NCBI GenBank assembly: GCA_046328335.1
Contig: JAXLWU010000023.1
Location: 1-64,000, forward strand
Direction: 5' to 3'
Length of the DNA stretch: 64,000 nt
Origin: JACCXM01 sp046328335
GTDB taxonomy: Bacteria > Chloroflexota > Chloroflexia > Thermomicrobiales > UBA6265
Part shown: piece after piece, positions 1-7,827 of the stretch
Layout of the letters: each line of letters begins with the position of its first letter
How positions within the stretch are numbered: position 1 is the stretch's first letter
Translations under genes and position numbers: made by a program
The notes under the pieces: generated by a model
Databases searched by the model: none
Told to the model about the DNA's origin: nothing
Seen by the model: the letters and a program-made list of their open reading frames with translations, nothing else

Positions 1-132
1 TGGCTGCCCGGTTTCGGCTGGGAGCGGCCGCAACTCGACGATCGCTTCGCCGCGACGTTGGCCGATCTGTTCATCGATGGAATCGGCCGGGAGGGGTGGG
101 GACAAGCGCCCTCCGACACGCCGGAGAGGTAA
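1..132 (+). CDS. C-terminal end of a cut-off gene, possibly TetR-type regulator
   Basis: The first 43 codons of the window are open in frame 1 and end at a TAA at 130-132; the start lies upstream of the window. The tail contains the stretch RFAATLADLFIDGI, which resembles the last amphipathic helix of TetR/AcrR-type ligand domains, but this is too short for a firm call. Codon use is GC-rich and similar to neighbours. It ends about 190 bases before the next gene on the same strand. Confidence 0.4.
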   Translation, partial: WLPGFGWERPQLDDRFAATLADLFIDGIGREGWGQAPSDTPER

Positions 133-323
133 GCGGCCGGTCATCCTGTCCCGATCATTCGATCCGCGACACGTGAGCGTGGGCGACGCCAGCGTGGCCC
201 GTTCCATCGTCCATCACCATGCGGTAACTACGGTTCAGGGTACGATGACGCATCTGAATCAGGCAGCATCACCATCCGTGCGGGTCGATCCGGGATGACC
301 GTGGTCACCGGGAGGGGCGAGGG

Positions 324-1637
324 ATGAGCGAGGAGTCCGCGGCGAAGACGGTGGTCTTTTTCCCTGAAGGTGCCTTCGGCCCGACGAACAACTGCGTCGG
401 CATCGGCAATGTGCTGCGGCAGCGAGGTCACCGGGTCATCTTCGTCGTCGAGGAATCGTTTGCCGGAACGCTGGCGGCGAAGGGGTTCGAGGAGCGGCTG
501 ATGCGGCTGCAGGCTCCGCCCGACGTGCCGGAGGAGCCGGGTCAGTTCTGGAAGGACTTCATCCGTGACACCGCGCCGCACTTTCGGGAGTCGACGCAGG
601 AGCAACTGGCGACCCTGATTCTGCCGATCTGGGAGCAGTTGATTGCCGGCGCGACGTATGCCGAGAAGCGGCTCACCGAGATTTTCGCCGAGGTGCAGCC
701 GGACGTCATCGTCGAGGACAACGTGATCGCCTTTCCGGCGGTGCTTGCGGCGGGCACGCCGTGGGTGCGGATCGTCTCCTGCAATCCGCTCGAGATGGCC
801 GATCCGGGGTTGCCGCCCACCTTCTCCGGTTTGCCGGCCAACGACCCTTCCGCCTGGGGCGCCTTCAACGACGAGTACTGGCGGCTGCACGCCGAGCTCC
901 ACCGATCGTTCGATGCCTTCTGCCAGGATCGGGGCGGACCGGCCCTGCCCCCCAGGGCGTTCATGTACGAATCGCCCTATCTGAATCTCTACGTCTATCC
1001 CGAGGAAGCGGACTACGTGCGGATCAGGCCGCTCCCCTCCACCTGGCACCGCCTCGATTCGTCGGTGCGGACCACCGATCCGGATTTCACGCTGCCGCCA
1101 CGGCTGCATGGCGAAGGGAAACTCATTTACGTCAGCCTGGGGAGTCTTGGCTCCGCCGAACCGGAGTTGATGGGCCGCCTCGTCGCTCTCCTGGGGCGCA
1201 CACCGCACCGGATCATCATCAGTCTGGGGCCGCAGGCGGGACAACTCGTGTTGCCAGACAACGTCTATGGTGAGGAGTTCCTGCCGCAACCGTCGATCTT
1301 GCCGCTGGTCGACGCGGTGATCACCCACGGCGGCAACAACACCGTCACCGAGTCGTTCTATTTCGGCAAACCGATGATCGTGTTGCCGCTCTTCTGGGAT
1401 CAGCACGACAACGCGCAACGGGTTGATGAACTCGATTTCGGCCACCGATTGGCGCCGTACGGATTTACCGATGCCGAGTTTTTCGCCGCGCTGGATGATG
1501 TCTTGACCGATACCGGGCGGCGGGAGCGGCTGGGCGCGATCTCGCGCCGGTTGCAGGCCAATCCGGGACCGGCGCGGGCGGCAGACCTGATCGAGCGGCT
1601 GGCGATCGAGGGTACGCCGGTGATGCGCGCGAATTGA
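324..1637 (+). CDS. Family 1 (MGT-type) glycosyltransferase
   Basis: A 437-residue protein of the GT1 superfamily that transfers a sugar from a nucleotide sugar to a small hydrophobic acceptor such as a macrolide, sterol or flavonoid. The N-terminal half carries the acceptor-side Rossmann domain. The C-terminal donor-side domain has the signature HGGNNTVTESFYFGKPMIV from about residue 335, followed by DQHDNAQR, the place where the nucleotide diphosphate and sugar bind in this family. The length is normal. The ATG at 324 has a strong GGAGGGG/GAGGG ribosome site. It stands alone, convergent with the ABC operon downstream. Acceptor and donor cannot be read from sequence. Confidence 0.88.
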   Translation: MSEESAAKTVVFFPEGAFGPTNNCVGIGNVLRQRGHRVIFVVEESFAGTLAAKGFEERLMRLQAPPDVPEEPGQFWKDFIRDTAPHFRESTQEQLATLILPIWEQLIAGATYAEKRLTEIFAEVQPDVIVEDNVIAFPAVLAAGTPWVRIVSCNPLEMADPGLPPTFSGLPANDPSAWGAFNDEYWRLHAELHRSFDAFCQDRGGPALPPRAFMYESPYLNLYVYPEEADYVRIRPLPSTWHRLDSSVRTTDPDFTLPPRLHGEGKLIYVSLGSLGSAEPELMGRLVALLGRTPHRIIISLGPQAGQLVLPDNVYGEEFLPQPSILPLVDAVITHGGNNTVTESFYFGKPMIVLPLFWDQHDNAQRVDELDFGHRLAPYGFTDAEFFAALDDVLTDTGRRERLGAISRRLQANPGPARAADLIERLAIEGTPVMRAN

Positions 1638-1814
1638 GGCTCGATCATGAAAGAGCGATTGGCGTTCTGACGCGGGTCGCGAGGATTGGGGAGCCGTGCG
1701 ACGCAAAGAACGCGCCTGCCGAAAGGTGTGTCGCCGAGAATGAGACCTGCGTCGCCGGCATCACGGTCATCCAAATCGACGATCCGGGGTTCAGGTCGTC
1801 ACGTACCGACACAA

Positions 1815-2618
1815 CTATCCGCGGCGGCGCAACCGGTCGGCGAGCAAGGCCAGGAGCAGCGTGCCGACCATCACCATCGACGCCAGCGCGATCAGCATCG
1901 GCAGGCGGCTGGCGAAGCGCAGTTGGCCGTAGATGAAGACTGGCAGGGTCGGGTCGGGACCGGTGAGGAAGAGCGCCAGGGCAAATTCGTCGAACGAGGC
2001 GGTGAAGGCCACCAGCCACGCGGCGACGATCGACGGCGCGATGATCGGCAGTAACACGCGCCGCAGCGTGGTCGGATAGTCCGCGCCGAGGTCCGCCGAA
2101 GCCTCTTCCAGGAAAGGACTGATGCCCCCCAGCCGCGCGACGACGATCAGGAATGCGTAGGGCAGGGCGATGACGGTGTGGGCAATGCCGACTGTCACAA
2201 GCGACCGGTCAACGCCGATCGCGGCGAAGAGCAACAGCAACGCGATCCCGAGCACGATGTAGGGAACGATCAGCGGCAGCAGCGATAGCGACAGCAGCAA
2301 TTGCTTGCCACGGAAGGTGAAGCGCGCGGTCAGCACGGCGACCATAGTTGCCAACGCCGTGGCGATGAAACTGCTGCTGGTGGCGACCATGATGCTGTTT
2401 CGCGCGGCCGCAAGCGCGGAAGGCGTCGCCAGGGCCTTGGCGTACCAATCCCAGGTAAACCCTTGTAGCGGGAACGCAAGCGCGGTGTTCGCGTTCAGCG
2501 AAAAGAGAATCAGAATCGCGATCGGCAGATAGAGGAGGAAGATGAGCAGGGCGTAGTACCCGCCCAGGAGTGGACTCGGTCCCGGGCGGCGCTGAAATGG
2601 CAGGCTGCGGCTGCTCAT
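1815..2618 (-). CDS. ABC transporter permease, PotC-like
   Basis: A 267-residue inner-membrane permease of the polyamine/2-aminoethylphosphonate type, with about six hydrophobic segments. The EAA loop that docks on the ATPase is visible as EEASADLGADYPTTLRRVLLP in the second half, and is followed by the FDEFALALFLTGP stretch typical of PotC. It is the last gene of a three-gene minus-strand operon and starts 4 bases after the stop of the partner permease, so translation is probably coupled. No ATP-binding subunit follows; the next gene is a convergent glycosyltransferase. Confidence 0.9.
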   Translation of the reverse strand: MSSRSLPFQRRPGPSPLLGGYYALLIFLLYLPIAILILFSLNANTALAFPLQGFTWDWYAKALATPSALAAARNSIMVATSSSFIATALATMVAVLTARFTFRGKQLLLSLSLLPLIVPYIVLGIALLLLFAAIGVDRSLVTVGIAHTVIALPYAFLIVVARLGGISPFLEEASADLGADYPTTLRRVLLPIIAPSIVAAWLVAFTASFDEFALALFLTGPDPTLPVFIYGQLRFASRLPMLIALASMVMVGTLLLALLADRLRRRG

Positions 2619-2622
2619 CGTG

Positions 2623-3564
2623 TCACGGCGTCAACCGGCGCGGGTTGATCAGGCGCAAGGCGACGGCGACCGTCAGGAGCGTTCCCGCCAGCATCAGCAA
2701 CGACATTGCAGCGCCGAGTGGCCAGTTCGCCGCCTTGGTGAAGAAGTCCTGAACGAGATTGCCGTACATCAGACCGCCGCTGCCACCGACGAGGAGCGGC
2801 GTTACGTACTCCCCGACGGTCGGGATGAAGCACATGAAAAACCCGGCCAGTACGCCCGGCATGCTCAGTGGCAACGTCACTCGCCAGAAGCGCTGGACCG
2901 GGGTCGAACCGAGATCGGCCGCGGCCTCGAACAGCGCCCGATCGATGCGCTGCAGGCCGGCGAGGATCGGGAGTGACACAAACGGAATCCAGACGTAGAC
3001 CAGGGTGACGATCACCGAACCGCGGTTGTAGAGCAGAAACTCCAGCGGGTCACGCGTGAGACCGACGTATTGCAGAAAACTGTTGATCACCCCGTTCGAG
3101 CCGAGCATGACCTTCCAGGCCATCACCCGCAACAGGAAACTGGTCCAGAACGGGATGAGCAACAGGACGAGCAGAAGTCCGGCGTGCCGCCCGGCGCGAA
3201 ACGCGAGGAAGTAGGCGATGGGGAACGCGAGTACCGTCGCCAGCAGCGCCACCACGAGCGCGATCAGCGCCGAGGTGGCGAAGAGCCGAAGATAGGCGGG
3301 TTTGGCGGCCAGGGTGCGAAATTGATCGAGCGTCGGGGTAAATGACGACATCAGCCCGCCGCGAATATCGGGGCGAAGACTGATCACCACGATCAAGACC
3401 AATGGCAGCAGGAAGAAGAGCCCCAGCCAGAGCGAAGGCGGCGTCAGCAGGCCCCAGAACGCCGCATCGCGACTGATGGTCAACCGGCGCGGTGGCGCCG
3501 GTCCGGCCCCGGCGGCAGGCACCGCGGGACCGGACTTGGACGCGCAGGAAGTCGCTGTCGTCAC
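2623..3564 (-). CDS. ABC transporter permease, PotB-like
   Basis: A 313-residue permease with an N-terminal cytoplasmic tail rich in Ala, Pro and Arg, then six predicted membrane segments. The EAA loop reads FEAAADLGSTPVQRFWRVTLP, the coupling helix of binding-protein-dependent importers; the following FFMCFIPTVGEYVTPLLVGG is characteristic of the PotB/spermidine-putrescine group. It begins 20 bases after the binding-protein gene and precedes the PotC-like gene, giving the order binding protein, permease, permease. The transported compound could be a polyamine, but related systems take up other cations and phosphonates. Confidence 0.9.
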   Translation of the reverse strand: MTTATSCASKSGPAVPAAGAGPAPPRRLTISRDAAFWGLLTPPSLWLGLFFLLPLVLIVVISLRPDIRGGLMSSFTPTLDQFRTLAAKPAYLRLFATSALIALVVALLATVLAFPIAYFLAFRAGRHAGLLLVLLLIPFWTSFLLRVMAWKVMLGSNGVINSFLQYVGLTRDPLEFLLYNRGSVIVTLVYVWIPFVSLPILAGLQRIDRALFEAAADLGSTPVQRFWRVTLPLSMPGVLAGFFMCFIPTVGEYVTPLLVGGSGGLMYGNLVQDFFTKAANWPLGAAMSLLMLAGTLLTVAVALRLINPRRLTP

Positions 3565-3583
3565 GCCGGGTGAAAGAAACGCG

Positions 3584-4687
3584 TCAGCCGGCTTTGACGT
3601 CGACCCACATTTCCGCCCAGGCGTCGCGTTGCTCAGCCGTGAGATTCGGCGAGAAGTGGGTGCGGTCGAGGACGGACGGATCGTTGATCGCCAGCACCTC
3701 GATCAGTTCCGGATCGGTGATCGACTTCATCACCTCTTCATTGGCGGTGCCGTAATAGAAGAGTTCGACCACGTTGCGTGCGGTTTCGTCAGCCAGTTTC
3801 CCGTCCAGGAAGGCCAGGGCGAGATCGTAGTTCGGCGTTCCCTTGCGGATACCGTAGTAGCCGACCCAGGAGTTGCGGCCTTCCTTCGGATTCGCGTAGG
3901 CCACCGGGACATCCTGGGCGCGAAGCAGCGCGTAGGCGCCCTGCCAGGCGTAGGCGAGCCAGACATCGCCCGAGGCCATCGCCTCGACCAGTTCCGGCTC
4001 TCCCGTCCAGTAGAAGAGGTTGTGCTCGCGCTGGGCGACCCAGTCCTGCTTGATCTGGTCGAGTTGGTCCGGGGTCAGGTTGAGTTCATCCCAACCGTGG
4101 GCGAAGGCGGCGACATCGACCGCGGCGACGCCATCATCCCACATGGAGATATGGCCCGAGTACGCCGGATCGAACATCGCGTTCCACGATTCTCCGGCTT
4201 CCGGGGCCAGGTCGGTGCGGTAGAGGATCGAACTGTAGCCCCAGTCATACGGAACGAAATACTGTTTGCCATCGAATTGACCGAGGGCGCGGAACCGCTC
4301 CGGAATCTTGTCCCAATTGGTCAACTTGGACGTGTCGATCGCTTCGACCAGACCCTCATCGACGTAGAACTTGAGCCAACCGGTGTAGGGGTGAAACACG
4401 TCCGCCTGATCCCCAGCCATCATCTTGGCCAGGATATCGGCGTCGGAGGCGCCCATCTCGAAGGTGACGTTTACATCGGGGTGGGCGTTCTTGAAATCGA
4501 TCCAGAAATCCTCGGCATCGAACCCGGCCCAGTCGAGGACGGTCAGGCTGCCGCCTTCTCGGGCGGAGGCGCCGATCGCTCGTGCCGCCTGCGCGGTGAG
4601 CACCGCGCCCGGGACCACCCTGGTCAGAAAACCACGCCGTGTTGGCCTCACTTGGTGTTCCTCCCGCTTCACTGCATCGTGACGCAT
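3584..4687 (-). CDS. ABC transporter substrate-binding protein, PotD-like
   Basis: A 367-residue periplasmic or surface-bound binding protein of the PotD/PotF fold. After a basic leader (RPTRRGFLTRVV) comes a twin-arginine-like signal ending near QAARA, then the mature domain starting GGSLTVLDWAGF, typical of family-1 polyamine-binding proteins. DQADVFHPYTGWLKFYVDEGLV and the GWDELNLT region match the ligand cleft of the family. I chose ATG 4687, since an upstream in-frame ATG at 4738 would put 17 extra polar residues before the signal. It is the first gene of the operon. The absence of an ATPase gene nearby means an unlinked one must serve. Confidence 0.87.
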   Translation of the reverse strand: MRHDAVKREEHQVRPTRRGFLTRVVPGAVLTAQAARAIGASAREGGSLTVLDWAGFDAEDFWIDFKNAHPDVNVTFEMGASDADILAKMMAGDQADVFHPYTGWLKFYVDEGLVEAIDTSKLTNWDKIPERFRALGQFDGKQYFVPYDWGYSSILYRTDLAPEAGESWNAMFDPAYSGHISMWDDGVAAVDVAAFAHGWDELNLTPDQLDQIKQDWVAQREHNLFYWTGEPELVEAMASGDVWLAYAWQGAYALLRAQDVPVAYANPKEGRNSWVGYYGIRKGTPNYDLALAFLDGKLADETARNVVELFYYGTANEEVMKSITDPELIEVLAINDPSVLDRTHFSPNLTAEQRDAWAEMWVDVKAG

Positions 4688-4916
4688 CAATGTCGCGTCG
4701 GTCCCACCGTTCCACCCACACGCGTCGTGTCGCGACACGCCCCGACAGGTGCAACCAGATTATCGAACGGATTCAGGACGCGCAGATCGTAGCGGAGGCC
4801 GCGGAAGTGGTCAACCTTATGGAATCAATCCAGGGCGATTGCGTTTCGTGGAACAGGGATGTACGCTATCGAACGAGTCGAGTAGACAGCGCGTGGAGCG
4901 AACCGAGGTGACGGCG

Positions 4917-4973
4917 ATGCGCGTCAATCGGAAGAACCAGCAGCAGGGAGCGCAGACCGGGAGGTCTGGCTAG
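4917..4973 (+). CDS. Leader peptide upstream of LysE-type exporter (18 aa)
   Basis: A short ORF, MRVNRKNQQQGAQTGRSG, with a GAGGTG ribosome site 6 bases before its ATG. It contains three consecutive Gln codons (CAG at 4938, 4941, 4944) and a fourth at 4953. Its last codons overlap the 5' arm of an RNA helix (4961-4970) that competes with a terminator-like hairpin 40 bases downstream, and its stop codon abuts that arm. This is the layout of amino-acid operon leader peptides. It may instead be chance; conservation in relatives would decide. Confidence 0.5.
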   Translation: MRVNRKNQQQGAQTGRSG

Positions 4974-5036
4974 CCCCGCCTGCTCGCGTTACGGCGCACG
5001 GCGACCCGCCAGACCTCAGCGGTCGGGCGGGTTTTG
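4961..5036 (+). promoter_or_regulatory. Putative transcription attenuator (competing hairpins)
   Basis: Two mutually exclusive RNA structures can be drawn. The terminator-like form pairs ACCCGCC (5004-5010) with GGCGGGT (5026-5032), with an inner GACC/GGTC helix around a TCAGC loop, and is followed directly by TTTGTTGT. The alternative form pairs GAGGTCTGGC (4961-4970) with GCCAGACCTC (5008-5017), ten perfect pairs that consume the left side of the terminator. The left arm lies within the last codons of the leader ORF, so ribosome position can choose between the two. The LysE-type gene starts 50 bases after the T-rich tract. Confidence 0.6.
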
Positions 5037-5085
5037 TTGTGCCCCGGCGCGTGGTCTCCGGGGCATCCGGGAGGGACGGTCTCAG

Positions 5086-5703
5086 GTGGATGTCTCGTAT
5101 TTCACGCGGGGGTTGATCATCGGATTCGCGATCGCGGCGCCGGTCGGCGCGATCGGATTGCTCTGCATCCGGCGAACGCTGGCGGATGGGCGTCTGACCG
5201 GGTTCGTCTCTGGTCTCGGCGCCGCAAGCGCGGACGCCGTCTATGGCGCGATCGCCGCGCTCGGGTTGACCGCGATCTCCTCGGTCCTCGTCGCGCATCA
5301 GGACGTTATCCGGCTCATCGGCGGACTGTTCCTGTGTTTCCTCGGGGTGCGGACGGTGCTGGCGGCTCCGGCGGTCGAGGCCGGCCGGGCGTCATCCCGG
5401 GGATTGCTTGGGGCGTACAGTTCGACCTTTGCCCTGACTCTGACCAACCCGACAACGATCCTCTCCTTTGCCGCGGTCTTTGCCGGTCTGGGATTGGCGA
5501 GCAGAGCCTCTGACCGCCTTTCGGCGGTGCTGATGGTCACCGGAGTCTTCGCCGGATCGGCGCTCTGGTGGCTGGTCCTGAGCGGGGTGGTTGGCGCGTT
5601 TCGGCGCGCGCTGACGGCGGAGCGGATGCGCTGGGTCAACCGCGTCTCCGGGGTGGTCCTGATCGGGTTTGGTGTGGTGGCGTTGCTCAGTTTGCGAGGA
5701 TGA
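5086..5703 (+). CDS. LysE/RhtB-family amino-acid exporter
   Basis: A 205-residue integral membrane protein with about six hydrophobic segments. It begins VDVSYFTRGLIIGFAIAAPVG and continues IGLLCIRRTLADG, the conserved opening of the LysE superfamily that exports amino acids and derivatives. TLTNPTTILSFAAVFAGLG matches the family's re-entrant Asn-Pro region. The GTG at 5086 is chosen because it gives the family-typical N-terminus and lies about 10 bases after a GAGGGA site. It is monocistronic, preceded by a leader peptide and attenuator-like hairpins, and followed by dispersed repeats. The substrate cannot be told from the protein; the Gln-rich leader is only a hint. Confidence 0.88.
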   Translation: MDVSYFTRGLIIGFAIAAPVGAIGLLCIRRTLADGRLTGFVSGLGAASADAVYGAIAALGLTAISSVLVAHQDVIRLIGGLFLCFLGVRTVLAAPAVEAGRASSRGLLGAYSSTFALTLTNPTTILSFAAVFAGLGLASRASDRLSAVLMVTGVFAGSALWWLVLSGVVGAFRRALTAERMRWVNRVSGVVLIGFGVVALLSLRG

Positions 5704-5776
5704 CGGCGAGTCATCGAACGGGATTCGGGAAAGTGAACGTGGCGTTCATGCCGCAGCAGCCTTTATTCCAACGAGA

Positions 5777-5889
5777 GCCCTCACCCCATCCCCTCTCCCT
5801 GTGCGCAGGCTGACAAGGGTAGGTACGGCGGTCTCGCCGCACTGACCCTCACCCGAAACCCCTCTCCCAGCTCGCCGGGAGAGGGGCTT
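5777..5889. repeat. Dispersed palindromic repeat family A, tandem copy
   Basis: Two successive copies of a CT-rich element. The cores read CCCTCACCCC...CCCCTCTCCC, and the second copy closes with GGGAGAGGGGCTT, giving an imperfect hairpin. The second copy also has the GGCGGTCTCGCCGC lead sequence seen at other copies (12123, 16998, 22927). It sits between a + strand gene end and a - strand gene end. Confidence 0.75.
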
Positions 5890-5909
5890 ATTGCTCGTTG
5901 TGGCGGCGG

Positions 5910-6905
5910 TCAGGCGCCGCCGACGGAGATGATGAGACCGTCCTTCGGCATGGCGGGGGCGCTGGTGATGAACAGGACGACGCCGTCATGTGGGGCGGCG
6001 ATTTCGGCCAGAGTGTCGCCGTAGAGGTTGCCGATGCGGCCGATGTTCTGGCCAGCGCTGACCGTTTCACCGATCCGCACCGACGGGTACCACATTCCCT
6101 CGTCCGGTGAGCGCAGCCAGGTGAATTGGGCGATTTCGACCGGGGCATGTTGGGTGACCGCGCCGTCGAGCATGCCGAGATGGCGAAGCGAATTCTCCAG
6201 ACCATCGACCAGCATCCGCGTTTCTGGCTCGGTGAGCAGGCCGGAACTGCCGGCCTCGGCAATCAGTCCGGGGATGCCCATCGCGGACGCGGCATGGACG
6301 GTGGTACCGGCGAGACCCGGCTGTGGCCGCGAGGCGACGAGGTAGGGGAGCCCGAAGGCGCGGCAGAGGGCGATCGAGCGCGCATCGACATCCGCGTTGC
6401 CACTGACGCCATAGATCGAGAAGGGTTCCAATGCCTCGACCATGTCGCCGCCGTGGAGGTCGATCAAGACGGACGACGGGGCGATGACGGCGCGGAAGAT
6501 GGCGTCATCCAGAACATCCGTGAAGGTGCCGTCGGCGTTGCCGGGGAAGAAGCGGTTCGGATTCTTGCCGTCGATGGGGCAGACGAAGGGCGTGCGCGGC
6601 AGGAACGCCGGTATGTCGATGACCGGCAGCGAGACGACGGTGCCGCGCAGTCTGCTTGGATCGAGACTCCGGGTAAAGCGGATGTTGGCCTCGATCGCTG
6701 GATACTCCGCCGGGTGGACACCGGAGATCAGCGCCAGGCGGGGGCCGTCCTGCTTGCCGCGGACGACGGTGTACGGCCAGGACCAATCCGCCAGGTCGGG
6801 GTGCGAGAAGCGTAGCGAACCGCGCCGCACGGTGCCCGCAGGCGGCATGGAGATCTCGTCGAGGGAATCGGCATCATCGCGGGGAAACGTCACGTCCTGA
6901 ACCAT
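5910..6905 (-). CDS. M14-like zinc deacylase (succinylglutamate desuccinylase/aspartoacylase family)
   Basis: A 331-residue zinc hydrolase of the AstE/AspA group. The metal site is seen as HPAE (H64, E67) and H151 in LIDLHGGD; NPNRFFPG near 116-123 binds the substrate carboxylate in this family, and E217 in IAEAGSSG is the likely general base. The C-terminal 90 residues form the beta-rich domain common to the family. ATG 6905 is preferred over a longer upstream reading because it has a GGAGGGAG ribosome site and starts just before the conserved domain. Its gene is divergent from the toxin-antitoxin pair. Substrates in the family include N-acylated amino acids; the exact one is unknown. Confidence 0.82.
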   Translation of the reverse strand: MVQDVTFPRDDADSLDEISMPPAGTVRRGSLRFSHPDLADWSWPYTVVRGKQDGPRLALISGVHPAEYPAIEANIRFTRSLDPSRLRGTVVSLPVIDIPAFLPRTPFVCPIDGKNPNRFFPGNADGTFTDVLDDAIFRAVIAPSSVLIDLHGGDMVEALEPFSIYGVSGNADVDARSIALCRAFGLPYLVASRPQPGLAGTTVHAASAMGIPGLIAEAGSSGLLTEPETRMLVDGLENSLRHLGMLDGAVTQHAPVEIAQFTWLRSPDEGMWYPSVRIGETVSAGQNIGRIGNLYGDTLAEIAAPHDGVVLFITSAPAMPKDGLIISVGGA

Positions 6906-7102
6906 GTTCGGAAACTCCCTCCCAGCCAGTGCAATCGGCACGTTGCGACGCCCGATCGCGCACTGATACCATCGTTGATGCGCCCAGTTTCGCACACTGC
7001 TTGCGCGGGGGTCCTCGGTTGGGTTCAAGCCTGGTTCCGTGCTTCGCGCGCTCTCCCAACCTCGCGACCCGCAATTTCGACGACCCATCGGTTGGAGACC
7101 AA

Positions 7103-7372
7103 ATGGAGAGCACGATCTCGGCGACCTATCTCGCGAAGAACCTGTCCGACGTGCTGAGCCGGGTCAGGGACCGCGGGGAGCGCTTCGTCATTCAACGGGA
7201 CGGCCAAACGATCGCGACGATAATCCCTCCGAGGGGGCCAAACGGCATCACCGTGGCCGAGCTCGTGGCCAGGATCGGCGATCTTCCGATTCCGGACGCC
7301 GGCTTCGCCGACGATTTGGAGCGCATCCAAGCGGAACAAGGGCCAGCAGAGGTTTTCGAATGGCCCGGCTAG
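7103..7372 (+). CDS. Type II antitoxin, Phd/YefM-like
   Basis: An 89-residue protein with the Phd/YefM pattern: MESTISATYLAKNLSDVLSR forms the N-terminal DNA-binding beta-alpha part, followed by RFVIQRDGQTIATI, the strand pair that defines the family. The C-terminal 40 residues are acidic and probably wrap the toxin. It overlaps the downstream PIN gene by 13 bases, the usual antitoxin-first arrangement. ATG 7103 is chosen since it begins exactly at the domain. Such antitoxins repress their own promoter, but I could not identify an operator with confidence. Confidence 0.85.
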   Translation: MESTISATYLAKNLSDVLSRVRDRGERFVIQRDGQTIATIIPPRGPNGITVAELVARIGDLPIPDAGFADDLERIQAEQGPAEVFEWPG

Positions 7373-7767
7373 TCGATACTAGCGTGTTCGTCGACCTGGA
7401 GCGGCGCGGCGGTTCGCTGATCGATCTGGATCGGGTGTTGCGAGGCGAACCGTTTGCTCTCGCGAGTATCACCGTGTCCGAGCTCCTGGTTGGGGATTTG
7501 CGTTCCTCCATTCTAGAGCGACGAAAACAGCGCCTCGATTTTGTGGAGAATGTCGTGCAGCACGTTCCTGTTATCCCATTCGAGACCGAAGCGGCGCACA
7601 TACATGCGCGCCTGATCGTCGATTTGAGCGCCGAGGGCCTTTCCATCGGTCATAACGACGCGATCATTGCGGCAACAGCCCTCGCTCACGGCTACGTCCT
7701 CGTGACCCACAACCTCCGCCATTTCGGCCGGGTCTCCGGCCTTATGCTCGAAGAGGCCTCGTTGTGA
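7360..7767 (+). CDS. vapC: PIN-domain ribonuclease toxin, VapC-like
   Basis: A 135-residue PIN-domain nuclease. The acidic metal-binding residues appear as D6 in LVDTSVFVDLE, E41 in TVSELLVG and D100 in GHNDAIIAATAL; the last position, usually Asp in VTxD, is Asn here (VTHNLRHF). VapC toxins cleave tRNA or rRNA when released from the antitoxin. The ATG at 7360 overlaps the antitoxin's 3' end, so expression is coupled. Pairing a PIN toxin with a Phd/YefM-like antitoxin is a common hybrid in Chloroflexota and Cyanobacteria. Target RNA is unknown. Confidence 0.87.
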   Translation: MARLVDTSVFVDLERRGGSLIDLDRVLRGEPFALASITVSELLVGDLRSSILERRKQRLDFVENVVQHVPVIPFETEAAHIHARLIVDLSAEGLSIGHNDAIIAATALAHGYVLVTHNLRHFGRVSGLMLEEASL

Positions 7768-7827
7768 CCCACGCCGGAACCCCAGAAGGTTCCAACCAGG
7801 CTGAAGGCATGACCGAGACAGGTCGAA

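Noticed and set aside
4840..4875. Possible T-box element: GAACAGGGATGTACGC resembles the T-box sequence
   Set aside because: No specifier stem I or antiterminator bulge fits, and the terminator is 150 bases away; the leader-peptide attenuator explains the region better.
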